Shown here piece by piece: positions 29,267-39,252 of a DNA stretch of 64,000 nucleotides (within the stretch, counting starts at the first letter, position 1; each line of letters starts with the position of its first letter). Origin of the DNA: Helopsaltes ochotensis. Taxonomy: Eukaryota > Chordata > Aves > Passeriformes > Locustellidae. Made by a program: the position numbers and the translations under genes. The stretch lies in assembly GCA_013400155.1 (NCBI GenBank), contig VXBM01000138.1:408718-472717 (forward strand), given 5' to 3'. The notes below the pieces were generated by a model that saw only the letters and a program-made list of their open reading frames with translations, was not told where the DNA came from and did not search any database.

Positions 29267-29800
29267 AATCACTCTCATGAGACCCCACCTGGAGTCCTGC
29301 CCTCAGTTCTGAGACCCTCAACATAAGAAGGATGTAGAACTGTTGGAGTGAGTATAGAGGAGGCCACAAAGATGATCACAGCGGTGGATCACCTCTGCTA
29401 TGGAGACAGGCTGGGAGAGTTGAGGTTATTCTGTTTGGAGAAGAGAAAGCATTGGGGAAACGTTATCTTGGCCTTCCTTATTGTATACTTGAACAGCGCC
29501 TATGGGAATGAGGAGGAGAAACTTCTCAGCAGAGCTTGTTGTGACAGAAAAAGGGTTAACAGCTTTGAACTGAAAAACAGGAGGTTTAGATTAGATATAA
29601 TGAAGAAACTCATTAGTATGAGGGTGGTGAGGCACTGGAACAGGTTGCCCAGATAAGCTGCGGATGCCCTACCCCTGTAAACAATCAAGGTCATAATGGA
29701 CAGGGCTCTGAGCAACCTGATCCAGCTGAAGATGTCCTTGTTCATTGCAAGGGGGTTGGAGTAGCTGACCTCTAAAGGTCTCTTGCAACCCAACCTATCC
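29267..29800 (+). mobile_element. CR1 LINE 3' end, joined to the endonuclease fragment
   Basis: It matches the CR1 3' terminal region: TCCTGCCCTCAGTTCTGAGAC, GAGGAGGCCACAAAGATGATC, GGAGACAGGCTGGGAGAG, then GAGGCACTGGAACAGGTTGCCC and a GGGGGTTGGAGTAG block, ending in ATGATTCTGTGATATTT. The reverse transcriptase that should lie between this and the endonuclease part is absent. Either one element suffered an internal deletion, or two insertions lie side by side. The ORFs at 29348-29793 are shadows of this repeat. Confidence 0.85.
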
Positions 29801-29860
29801 TATGATTCTGTGATATTTAAGGTCCCTTCCAACACAAACCATTCCATGATCTTATTTCAT
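29801..29860 (+). mobile_element. Extra CR1 3' end (tandem)
   Basis: Directly after the first CR1 terminus a second CR1 end follows (TTTAAGGTCCCTTCCAACAC, then ACCATTCCATGATC). It is either a tandem duplication of the tail or a second, very short CR1 insertion at the tail of the first. Confidence 0.75.
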
Positions 29861-31539
29861 GTACTATGATTTCAGATTTCATACAAATGGCCAATGACAA
29901 ATATCAGAAAAGAGTTTTAGAGAACTCATTGATTTGTAAACAGAGACAAGAGGTAAAATATTTAACAAGCTGGATATAATGATTAACGTTGCAATCTAAC
30001 AGTGTAAGGCTTTTGAGAAAAAGCTAATACTGGACTAGCTTAAGCCATGGTTCTAAATCTAAAAGATTCTGACCCCTGCTACAGTAGGGAATGGAGATAT
30101 TCAGCATTCCTAAACAGAAAGGACTTTTACAGACTATAGACCTGCACTGTGAGATGCGAAAACTTAAGATACCAGAACCTTTTTCTTTTCTGACTTATGC
30201 TTTTACATTTAAGTGAAAACTGTGCATAGTGATTTCAGGTAAGACTACATTCCTTAAATATTATGTGTCCAGTGCACAGATGCAGACAGTATCCTGAGCA
30301 AAAATTCTTTTCTTGAGAGGGTGGTATGTTTGATTTTTACTTGAATGTCTAAAATTCATAAATAGATTTAATACAATTTTAAGGGAGCGTGAATTAAGAC
30401 TACCCACACATGCTGTCAGATCTGCAGAATCCAAAATGTGTACCTGCACAGATACCCAGAGTGTTCATTAAAGTCTGCAAGATGCTGTGGCTTTTTCTTC
30501 ACTTATAGCTTGTAGGTTTGGGGCCAGAAGTTAATTAACTGATATGAACCATAGAAAAGGAATAATGTTAAAAGCCTATAAGACTCTTCAGTTTGTCTCT
30601 TCAGAGATGATTAGATGATTTAGCAGGTTTGGTTTCCATCTCTCAGTTCCTACTAAACAACCAAGCTTTTTGATCTATAGATCTACAAATATAGTATTTT
30701 CTATACAAAAAAAAAAAAAAAAAAAAAAAAAGACTTAAATAATTGAAATTACCATAGTTATAATCTGAAGATGGTTACTACTTTTCCTGTATGATCATTC
30801 TATAGCTCTATTAGCCCTACTCCTGCTCTGCCATGCTGAAGAAATGGGAATTTACCCATGGAGTGCCTAAGTTTAAGCTTCCCTCTGAGGGGCTTTTACA
30901 TTCGTTTTAGTTTAGAACAGGAGGTGAATCTCTCTACCGTTCCCATTTATCCTGCTTGAGTCAGCACTGCCACTCTGCAGCACACAAATTCCTTGGAATG
31001 AAACTGTCTCAAATGCTAGCAGACATCCAGGCCATGTGACTACACTACAACTAGTTTTAAACAATCCTCTCTTCCTTCAAAGCTGTTGATTTGGATATTG
31101 GGTTACCAGGATCACTCATTTAACTTTGCAGATCTGCTCTGATTGTGCCACAGGAACTGTTGATGCAAAACTGTGATGTAGGATTTTCTTAAGCACAACC
31201 CTGCACCATGACCTAAATTATGTTTTAGATGACACAGTGATGTGAATTTACCCCACAGCCCCATCCATACAAACTGCACAGCAGAGAAACTCAATCTCAC
31301 CACTAATATGGGTCTGTATGTGCACAGCAGTACAGGTGTGGTATAATCTGCATGGCAAAACTCATCTATTTTGGAAGGTTCCTACTAACAGAAATTCTAC
31401 CTTTTACTTTGTCCCACGATTTAACAACTCTCACTTTGTTCCTTCATCTGTAAAATGGACACATCTTCTGATGTAAAGGGCACTGTGCTCTGACACTTAT
31501 TGAAATGTGCAATATCTATTTTAAGAAGCAACAATAAGT
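29861..31539. other. Intergenic, no gene seen
   Basis: AT-rich. It contains a 25-A run at 30707-30731. No gene or further transposon recognised. Confidence 0.55.
30707..30731. repeat. Poly(A) run of 25
   Basis: Twenty-five uninterrupted A follow CTATAC. No recognisable SINE or retrocopy body precedes it. Confidence 0.9.
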
Positions 31540-31625
31540 ACTTGATGGTGTCCCTGCCCATGACAGGAGGGTGAAACTTGATGATCCCTAATTCCCTTCC
31601 AACCCAAACCATTCTATGATTCAAT
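31540..31625 (+). mobile_element. CR1 LINE 3' end, short
   Basis: Only the last 85 bp or so of a CR1 are present: GGTGTCCCTGCCCATGACAG, then GATGATCCCTAATTCCC, TTCCAACCCAAACCATTC and the terminal TATGATTC repeat. It is extremely 5' truncated but well preserved, which suggests a younger copy than the one at 22225-22735. Confidence 0.85.
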
Positions 31626-32027
31626 CATCTGCTATTGAAAGTATTTTGTAAAAGTTGTTTCTACCCTCTGCCTTCTGATATGTAAGCTGCTGAATTACTG
31701 GTCAATTTCATATAGGTGATGTTGTTAATATAGTTTAAAAGATGTGGAGTTGGTAAAGTTGACCAGTGATTTAGTAAACTATCTGAAATGAAATTTTTAC
31801 TGTGTATTGAGTAAATAGGTGCTATAAATAGATTGAAAATATTTCAAGAGTTACTTTAAGTTACCTGAAAACATTGAAGGTGGTTTCAGACTGTGGTGAA
31901 ACTCTCCAGCACATGCACCCTCGTATTTCATTGTGAGTCACCCTGAATTGATCATTCGTGTGCTCCTTCTTTCTACTGAAGGAACACAAGGGTATTTCCA
32001 AGCATCCCGCTGAACTTGTGGCTGTTC

Positions 32028-32041
32028 CTGCCACCTCGTGG
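32028..32041 (-). promoter_or_regulatory. Predicted CTCF binding site
   Basis: Read on the minus strand the site is CCACGAGGTGGCAG, which fits the CTCF core CCASYAGRKGGCRS at 13 of 14 positions. It lies about 4.1 kb upstream of the TDRD15 CpG island. The match is by eye; occupancy is unknown. Confidence 0.45.
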
Positions 32042-35000
32042 CAATTGCTCAGCTTAACAGAAACACAAACTAAGAACACACCAAGGACACACTTTCAAAG
32101 ACAAAGTAGGAAAACGAGCACAAGCTTTTGTTTTGAGATGACTATTTTGAGTCCCCTTGTTTTTTCAAGTTTGTTGACTACTACAAAGAAACAGTAAAAC
32201 TTTCAGACTGACTTCAGGAAAAAAAAAGTGTTATGCATATCTTGCTATATAAATGTTTCAGAAGAGACACTGATTTTCCCAGGAAAACCTAATAGAACAA
32301 TATGATTATTTTTATATCCCTAATTTCTAACTATAAATGACATTGTTTAAACAATTAACCCGGGGGGATCTGGTTAAAGCAACCCATTCATCATAAGATT
32401 TATCTTAGGCAGAGGTGCCTTCACTCTACATTTTCAGAACGCTGAAATATCATTAATTTTTGTTGCCACTCACTCAGAACTTCGTGTTACCTACATCTTA
32501 CCTTTCAAAGGTATTTATTTAAAAGACAAACATAAGTGCTATGACAAGGAATGCCACAGTGCCTTTTAGAAAAGCAAATGATTATATACAATAAAAAATG
32601 TTTCTGGCAATCAGAAATCACTGATGTATTTGTAGGTTTGCACAAGAATCAAGCTGAGAGGGATGGAACTGAGGCATGGAGTGTTTCCTCTTCTCATATA
32701 CTTTAGCATGTCATGAACTAACCCAATCCCACAGGAGACAGCTCCAAAGTACTTTGCTATGACAGACTGTCCTTCCTAAAAATGAGGAGTAAATTATTTA
32801 TTTTAGAAAAAAATCTGATATTAATATTCAGAAACAATCTTAGCAAAACTAAGGACAGATCCCAGAATAGTTGTTGGGATTTAAAAGTAGGATATTGGTG
32901 TTGCTGTAATTCTTCTCTCCCCATATGGAATGAAAGCAATTATAGTCATTATATAATTCTTTGTGAAGGTCAGGTGCTGCAAATGGGATTCATTCCAGTC
33001 AGCAAACAGCAAACAGAACCAGCTCCACGAATGTTCAGCTATTTAGTCACTCCAGAAGGAATCACTAAGGAGAAGATTGAGACCTTTTCTACTTGTACAT
33101 TAGGGAGATACTGTCATCCTCTTGTAGTTTGTGCCTCCTGCCTTCCTGGAACACAGATGGTTACCTGATTTTGGGTTTTTTTTCCGCACATGGAACTTTT
33201 AGAACAAAACTCTAACAGAAGAGATGCTGATAATTCCTCCCCTCCTTTTATATGGTATTCTACAGATTGCAACCTTGATCTGCCATTTTTCTACTGCTCC
33301 AGTCAAAGGAAACATATTTACCACCTATGAAGAACAATTTAAGAAGTCTGTAGACGAATTTTGCTGTTTAGACTGGGTGATGAATGTCCACGTTATCCAA
33401 AACCCATCCTTTGGGTACTATTTTTCAGTATGCCCCTCAGTTTTTACAACAAATAACTTTGCCTTATGTTCTCTGCCCTCAAAATCAGTTTTTCTAGACG
33501 TTGGAAGTTAGCTAGAATGGTGCTCAGATACTATCTGAGTTCAACAAGGTGCTCACTCACACAGCACTATGTTCTACGTCCTGGCAGGCAGCTGGCAGCA
33601 GAGCTTCATTTATGATATTCTGAAGAAAACCTTTATTTCCTTTGTGCTACACTTCACCTGCCCATGAGCACAGAAAACTTTTTTTAATTTTAGGTTTTCA
33701 TTAGCTATTTTAAAGCAAATACAGAGTCACAGCAGAATTTTCCTGATAAGAAAACATTTCTGAGTAGACACATATTTTGGAACACATCTTGTTCAGTAGT
33801 CTGATGTAGACAACAAACAACTTGAGGTTCACCTTTGTTTTGTCTGTCAAGATTTGTTAAGAGAGTAAAGCCTCACATGACAAAATTATTTTTCAATTGT
33901 ATTTTATTTTTGTCAGTGAAATATAAAAATGACTTACTACAGTTTGTTAACCTTCCATACTGGATAAAACAGCAAAAAATATTTAATGAGTTCCTCACAA
34001 TAATGACAAGGAAGGAAAACATTGGGAATAACAACACCACAAAATTTTTAAAATTCTAGAAAATGAAAAAGATGAAAAACTATGAGTTAGCCTTATTACT
34101 TTCATAGTACACAAGACTGGGAAAACCCCCTGAGATCTAGTACTAATCAATGTGGATGGTGTAGTTTCAGCAGCATTTTAAAATATCCGTAATTCAAATG
34201 TAAACACTAAATAGGTTTTGCAAGTTTGCTGAAGTATTTGATAAGGATGCTCTGGAATATTGCAACACTGATTTCTGCTTTGGGTTATGACACACTTCCT
34301 GATTGCTTCCAATTACCTGTAGTAATTCTTCATGGCTCAAATGTTATTGAAGGACCTAATTTCTGAGACCTGGCAATGTTTTATTCATACTTGACACCTT
34401 CCAATGTGGATATTAAGCCTGGGGAAAAAAATAAAAAATAAAAAACCATACAACTCCTCAGCAAAGCGTATCAAACACCACCCTCACTCCAGCTCCTTTA
34501 TCAGAAAAGACATATTCTTTCCCTGACTCTAATAATGTAAATTTCAAATAAATTTTGGAACAAACTCATAACCAGCAAAAAAAGTTCTTCTTCCCTTTCA
34601 GGAAAATGCAAGCAAGCTCCAGCATCCTGTCATCCCTGACAGACTGCCTGGTTATAACTTCTGGTTTGCCTTCCCCCCCACATCCCCATCGCACGTCCCA
34701 GCACAACCTCAGGCAAGCAGGACACACTGCGTTCCACCGTGAGTAACTGTCCATGGTTAAGGCACTCTGCAGGAAAATGGTACACATTTTTAAACCTAGC
34801 TCAAGCTGCAAGAATACATTTCTGAGTGCTCCAACCAGAAGATCATTGTATCATTACAGCTGCCATCACCACTGTAATTTAAGTAGGAAAAAAAATGTAG
34901 GTGTCTCTGTCTTTAAAAAAGCAGTGGTAGCATTCTGCCTTTAGGAGTGACTTCAGCCTCAATTACCAGGAAAACCATAACCATATCCCACAGCCTGTTA

Positions 35001-35111
35001 TAGTATTTTGTACTCAGAAGTTCCAGACTGTTCCTTATCTAGTAATTGATGCTTCTGAACTGTCCAGTCTTAGGCAATATTTTCTCTTCACAATATGGAG
35101 AATGCTAACAC

Positions 35112-35136
35112 AATGTAGAACCTTAGGTTCTACATT
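35112..35136. repeat. Perfect 12-bp inverted repeat with 1-nt spacer
   Basis: AATGTAGAACCT at 35112-35123 is the exact reverse complement of 35125-35136, with a single T between. It could extrude as a cruciform or be a remnant of terminal inverted repeats. No function can be assigned. Confidence 0.85.
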
Positions 35137-36146
35137 TCAATCTGAGGTTCCAGTCTTGCAAGGATGTAACTTCTTTAAAAGATCTGGTTTTATCTTCGCT
35201 CTCTAAATATGCTAATGAAGCCCATTCTTACACAACTCTGCCTACTTAGACTATGGATGTAAAATCTGATCATCTGACACCAGGCTAAAGTAACATAGAC
35301 ATTTTATGCAGAAACATGAAATTGAACTTCTATCAATAACAGACCTGTATGGCCTTTGTTCTGAGTAGTTCTTACAAATACTTGAGCCTGAAGAAAATGA
35401 TGGTTTACCTGCAAAATCAAATTAAGAGGTCCCATAAATTTCAGGGTTAGTCCAAGTAGCTACAATACCACTCTAAACATATATTATACAGACTTTAATA
35501 TAATAGCTGTCTTTGGGATTACTGCATCTCCAAGTATTGCAAATCCAGCTTTTCTCTTTCTTAACTTTGCAAAGTGTAACTATGGTACAGCAATCCTGAC
35601 ATTTTCAGAAAACAAAGGGCAAAAATGGAAGATAAACCCTTAGAAATTATTATACACAGCTGAACTCTTTCTAGAGTGCAATCAGTTAGACATACAATCA
35701 TGTTGATATTTTTAGGAATAAAATTGTTGTCTGTAGTCTTGTTGTGACCACCTCAGCTTATACTCTTCGTAAAATAACCCCAAATAAAATAAAAAAACAA
35801 CACTGTCTCTAAGCCCCTAGAAACAAAGAAAAATAAAATCTAACGCACATGCAAAAGCAAGTGGGGCAGCACTTTGCACTCTGTTAAGATGCACTTTTCT
35901 CAGCCTAGAGAACTTTTTCCTAACAGGAAAGAAGAAGAGCTCTCGAACCCTCTTCAGGCTGCTCCAGGAACTTCTATGACCCACGGGCGGGTTTCTCAAA
36001 GCAGCTGACGTGACACCTTTAATATACGACACCTGCAAGATGCAAACATAAAGGAAAGAACAAACAAGCACTCGATCGAACAAACAAATAAAGCACAACT
36101 CCAGAAGGAAAGGAAACCAGACCGTAGTGCCCCGGGGGAAGGCGCG

Positions 36147-36186
36147 ACCGGGACTCGAACCGGCGACACCGGGACTCGAACCGGCG
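36147..36186 (-). repeat. 21-bp tandem repeat carrying two perfect B-box motifs
   Basis: ACCGGGACTCGAACCGGCG occurs at 36147-36165 and again at 36168-36186, a spacing of 21 bp. On the minus strand each copy contains GGTTCGAGTCC (36151-36161 and 36172-36182), an exact match to the RNA polymerase III/TFIIIC B-box GGTTCGANTCC. No complete tRNA can be folded around them: the T-stem has mismatches and no clear A-box or anticodon arm is visible, only a weak A-box-like TGGCGTGGGG further upstream on that strand. Confidence 0.8.
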
Positions 36187-36254
36187 CTCCCCGCCCTCAC
36201 CCCGGGCTCCCCGTGGCCCCACGCCAGGGGCGCGAAAGTCCCGGGCGGCGCGGC

Positions 36255-36266
36255 TGCGCACGCGCG
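36255..36266. promoter_or_regulatory. NRF1 consensus site
   Basis: TGCGCACGCGCG matches the NRF1 consensus YGCGCAYGCGCR at every position, inside the CpG island. NRF1 sites of this kind are typical of TATA-less promoters. Confidence 0.65.
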
Positions 36267-36298
36267 TTCCTGGGCAGCACGTTCCGGCCGCGCTTCGC

Positions 36299-36310
36299 GC
36301 CGCCATTTTG
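36299..36310. promoter_or_regulatory. YY1 site near the inferred transcription start
   Basis: GCCGCCATTTTG is the reverse complement of the YY1 motif CAAAATGGCGGC. Such sites often sit at or just downstream of the start site in TATA-less promoters, which would put the TDRD15 start close to 36290-36320. Confidence 0.6.
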
Positions 36311-36446
36311 GGCGTGCGGCGCCGCCGGGTCGCGCTCGGCGCTGCCGCCCGCGGGCGGTGAGGCGGCTGTGGCGGCGCTGGGCTCCCCTCCCCTCCCCGC
36401 TCCCCCTTGGCGGCCGCAGCCCCTGCCCGTGCTCGTCTCCTCTCAG
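36300..36446 (+). other. TDRD15: Inferred non-coding exon 1 of TDRD15
   Basis: The 3' boundary is supported by CTCAG|GTGAGTG, a near-ideal splice donor with GT at 36447-36448. The 5' end is not visible from sequence and is set near the YY1 site. The exon is GC-rich and would be 5' UTR, since the coding ATG lies in a later exon. Confidence 0.5.
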
Positions 36447-36858
36447 GTGAGTGCGGTGTCAGACAGCGCCGGTCAGAGCGTCTGCTTTGGAGTAGGCAGC
36501 TCAGCCTGTACCTTATGGCCTGCATTTGGCTTGCATTTAAAAGTCCTTTTGTTATGGCATGAGTTGTGTGTAAGTTGGTGGTGTATGATAGAAGTATGCA
36601 TTTTGATGGCTGAAGAGTTGTGAGCAAATACAGATGTGTGACCACTCCTGCCTAGAAAGTAGGTGTTAGGTGCCTGTGTGGCGTTTCTCTGACTGGTTTG
36701 CTTTTTTTGAGCTTCAATGAAGAAAGAATAGCCACACGGTGTTTTTAGGAGGATGCCTTCCGTTTTGCAATTTTGTTTTTTGTAAGCTTAAGATTGTACT
36801 TTAGCTATGTATGAGGAACTTTCCCAGAGTGTGTTTATCAGGCAGGAGGAGGATTTAG

Positions 36859-37525
36859 AGAATCACAGAATGGTTTGTGTTGGAAGGAACTTTAAAGTTG
36901 ATCCAGTTTCAACCCCCTTGCCCTGGGCAGTGACACCCTCCACTGGACCAGGTTGCTCAGAGTCATCCAGCCTGGCCTTGGATACTTCCAGGGATGGGGC
37001 AGACACAGATTCTCTGCACACCCTGTTCTGATGCTTCACCACCTTCCCAATAAAATATTGCTTTGTAATATCTAATCTAAACCTATTCCCTTTAAGTTTA
37101 ATGACATTTTCCTCTTTCCTATTGCTCCATGCCCTTGTAGAAGATCCCTATCCAGCCCCTTTAGGTGTTGTAAGGTGCTATTAGGTCTCTGTGGAATGAT
37201 TTTTCAGGCTGAACAACCCAGCTCCCTTAGTCTGTCTCCATAGGAGAGATGCTTCAGCCCTCATCATTTTTATGGCCTCTTCTGAACTTGCTCCAACATG
37301 TTCATGTTCTTCCTGTGCTGTGGAGCCCAGAACTGAATGCAGCACTGCAGGTGGGGGTCTCAGCAGGGCAGGGCAGAGGGGCAGAATTTCCTCCCTGGCC
37401 CTGCTGCCCACACTGCTTTTATGTGCAGTTTGGCCTCCTGGACCTGTGAGTGTGTGGTGCTGGCTCATGTTGAGCTTGTTGTCAGCTAACACCCCAAAGA
37501 CTTTATCCTCAGGGCTGCTCTCAGT
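36859..37525 (-). mobile_element. CR1 LINE 3' fragment in the TDRD15 intron, minus strand
   Basis: On the + strand it begins with the reversed CR1 terminus (AATCACAGAATGGTTTGTGT), then GGACCAGGTTGCTCAGAG, GGATACTTCCAGGGATGGG and, at the far end, AACACCCCAAAGACTTTATC and CTCAGGGCTGCTCTCAG. It is well preserved, about 0.67 kb, and 5' truncated. It lies antisense to TDRD15. The ORFs at 36807-37610 are shadows of it. Confidence 0.9.
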
Positions 37526-37591
37526 AAGAGAAGTAGTACAAAAATTCAGTTTACATTTTTGTAATCATTTTTCTACTGTCTCTTCTCATAG

Positions 37592-37673
37592 AGAGATACA
37601 GAGTTGTTAACTACTGGGCCATCTTTCCTTTAGAAGATGTGTCATGAATGAATAAGCCTTATGAGGAGGAAAG
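37592..37673 (+). other. TDRD15: Candidate second non-coding exon of TDRD15
   Basis: It is bounded by a good acceptor (TCTCTTCTCATAG, AG at 37590-37591, after a T/C-rich tract) and an ideal donor GGAAAG|GTGAGTAA (GT at 37674-37675). A second acceptor TTTCCTTTAG ending at 37633 would give a shorter form. The exon carries a 4-codon minimal ORF (ATG at 37644, TAA at 37653-37655) and another ATG at 37648 that would read across the splice junction. Evidence is splice signals only. Confidence 0.35.
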
Positions 37674-39252
37674 GTGAGTAAACAGCAAAAGGCCATTTGG
37701 TAAACTGTAGAAATGTGGCTGTGTCGGTGGGATACTGTTACTCAGGTTGTGATAACAGACAAGCATGAATACACAAATTGTTTTATTTTGTTATGTGTTA
37801 GTGCAAATAGGGCACAGTTTCAGTGAAGGGGGAAAAAAAAGGGAGCAGAGTTTCAGTCAGACCCCTTCAAAAGTTTCAGTCTCTGTAGTGATCAAATGTT
37901 TCTTCCAGGCAGACAGAACCAATTCCTTAAGGCTGTTTTCTTTCATTAAAAGCACCCAGATTTTCACCTTCTGTTACAGGGGAAGGTGGAGAAAAGGAGC
38001 CTTGTGGAAGCAGGAATTTGTCAGATCTGGATTTGATGCTTCTTTTAATGGGATGGGATTTTTTTTGGTGTTCAGTGGTTTTGGTTTTGGGGTTTTTTTT
38101 GTTGGTTTTAGGAGTTATGCATTCTTCTACTCCTCTGCTTTACAGTAGAAGTGCTCATTTATATTACAATGTGGGGGTTTTTTAAATTTTTTTTGTAAAC
38201 TAGGATGTTAAAGACTAATATATTTTCTGAAGATAGATTGTGCATTCAGTAGCTACTTTATGTATGCTTGTGATGAAAACTATCATGATAGTTTCACTGA
38301 AGATTTTTTGCAGGTCAAGGGGAATTTTACCCCAAAATCTTGTAGTTGAAATTGAAAGTTTTAAGTTCCAGCTTTACATAAAAATTCATAAATCAAGGTT
38401 ACCTTTGTCCAGACTATCCTTGAGTATTTACCCACTGTCTTTGCATTTGATGTTGTCTACCTCAAATTACTTTGTCAGAACAGCAGTTCATTTAATGGAA
38501 TTGCTTGATTAAGTTATGGTTATACACGGCCTTTTTAAACAGTATGAAGTCACAGATTCACTGAATCATTGATATATGAATTGAACTGGAAGTTGAGCTT
38601 CAAGACTGGATTATAGATCAGAAAAGTACCTGAATGTTTTGAAGGTATTTAAGAATTGGAGTGTTTAGACCATACAAAACACAGCTGGCATGTTTGTTTC
38701 TTGATGAGCAGTGCAGAAATGTTACATAGATGATAATCTCAGTATGTCCTTGCAATTATGAGAACCTTAAATATGCTATTGGTACAGTTGGTACAGACAT
38801 CCAGAGTAAACAGTAGAGCCTGGAGCTATAAATTTTTGGTGATTTGAAGAAGTGATTTAGACAGAAAAAGCAGGGTGAGTAGGGAATGAGTCCTTGGTCT
38901 TTTGCATATTAAAAGGAAAGAGAAACAGACTGGGATACCTTGATGTTATTGTCAGAGCAACATTTTGGTTAAAAATTAATCTCAAGTGCTGAAACCAGTC
39001 TGTAGGCCACCTGAGTGAATCCAGAGATACTTTTTTTCATGTTATCTGAGCATGCCTTTACTAAGATAATTGTATGGGGTGTATCCCAATTGCCTAAAAC
39101 ATGACACTCTTAAATGTTTAATATATGTTTTAGCCAGAATTTTAATAATATGCTGTTAAACCATTTTGAAAACCAATGTAATGTAAGGAATTAGCTGCAA
39201 AAAACCCCCAGAAATTATCAAGAATTTCATATTCCTTTTCTTTGCAGACAGG

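Larger units (their letters stand above)
31626..36119. other. Upstream intergenic region of TDRD15
   Basis: AT-rich sequence with no recognised gene. It holds a predicted CTCF site (32028-32041) and a 12-bp-arm palindrome (35112-35136). The 128-codon frame at 32782-33168 has no recognisable domain. A CRE-like TGACGTGA lies at 36006-36013, just before the CpG island. Confidence 0.5.
36120..36470 (+). promoter_or_regulatory. TDRD15: CpG island promoter of TDRD15
   Basis: A sharp switch from AT-rich to strongly GC- and CpG-rich sequence marks a promoter island, and it is the only one in the window. It carries an NRF1 consensus (36255-36266), a YY1 site (36299-36310), an ETS core TTCCGG (36282-36287), and Sp1-type boxes GGGCGG (36243-36248) and CCCCGCCC (36189-36196). 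No TATA box is seen, so initiation is probably dispersed. Its right edge ends in a strong splice donor, which gives the + strand as the main direction of transcription. Assignment to TDRD15 rests on position and splice signals; divergent minus-strand transcription is possible but not shown. Confidence 0.75.
36447..39247 (+). other. TDRD15: Inferred 5' UTR intron of TDRD15
   Basis: It starts with GTGAGT at the end of the CpG island and ends with a pyrimidine tract and TTTCTTTGCAG (AG at 39246-39247), 5 nt before the TDRD15 start codon. It contains a minus-strand CR1, a candidate extra exon (37592-37673), a T/G-rich tract (38055-38110) and an 18-bp perfect palindrome (38277-38294). If the extra exon is real, this is two introns. 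Confidence 0.55.

Noticed and set aside
28361..29793. Several ORFs of 66-102 codons
   Set aside because: They are fragments of a broken CR1 element or its antisense.
36130..36190. Possible tRNA gene on the minus strand
   Set aside because: B-boxes are present, but the T-stem does not pair fully and no acceptor, D-arm or anticodon arm can be found.
36019..36645. Long open frames on both strands over the CpG island (up to 208 codons)
   Set aside because: GC-rich sequence has few stop codons. The predicted proteins are Arg/Ala/Pro-rich without domains and overlap each other on both strands; the region is better explained as a promoter.
36807..37610. ORFs of 66-112 codons in the TDRD15 intron
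   Set aside because: Nearly all lies in the minus-strand CR1 copy.
37980..38880. Further possible exons in the 5' intron (acceptor ending at 37979; donor GTGAGT at 38875)
   Set aside because: The acceptor and donor are too far apart and no convincing partner sites are seen; kept out of the gene model.
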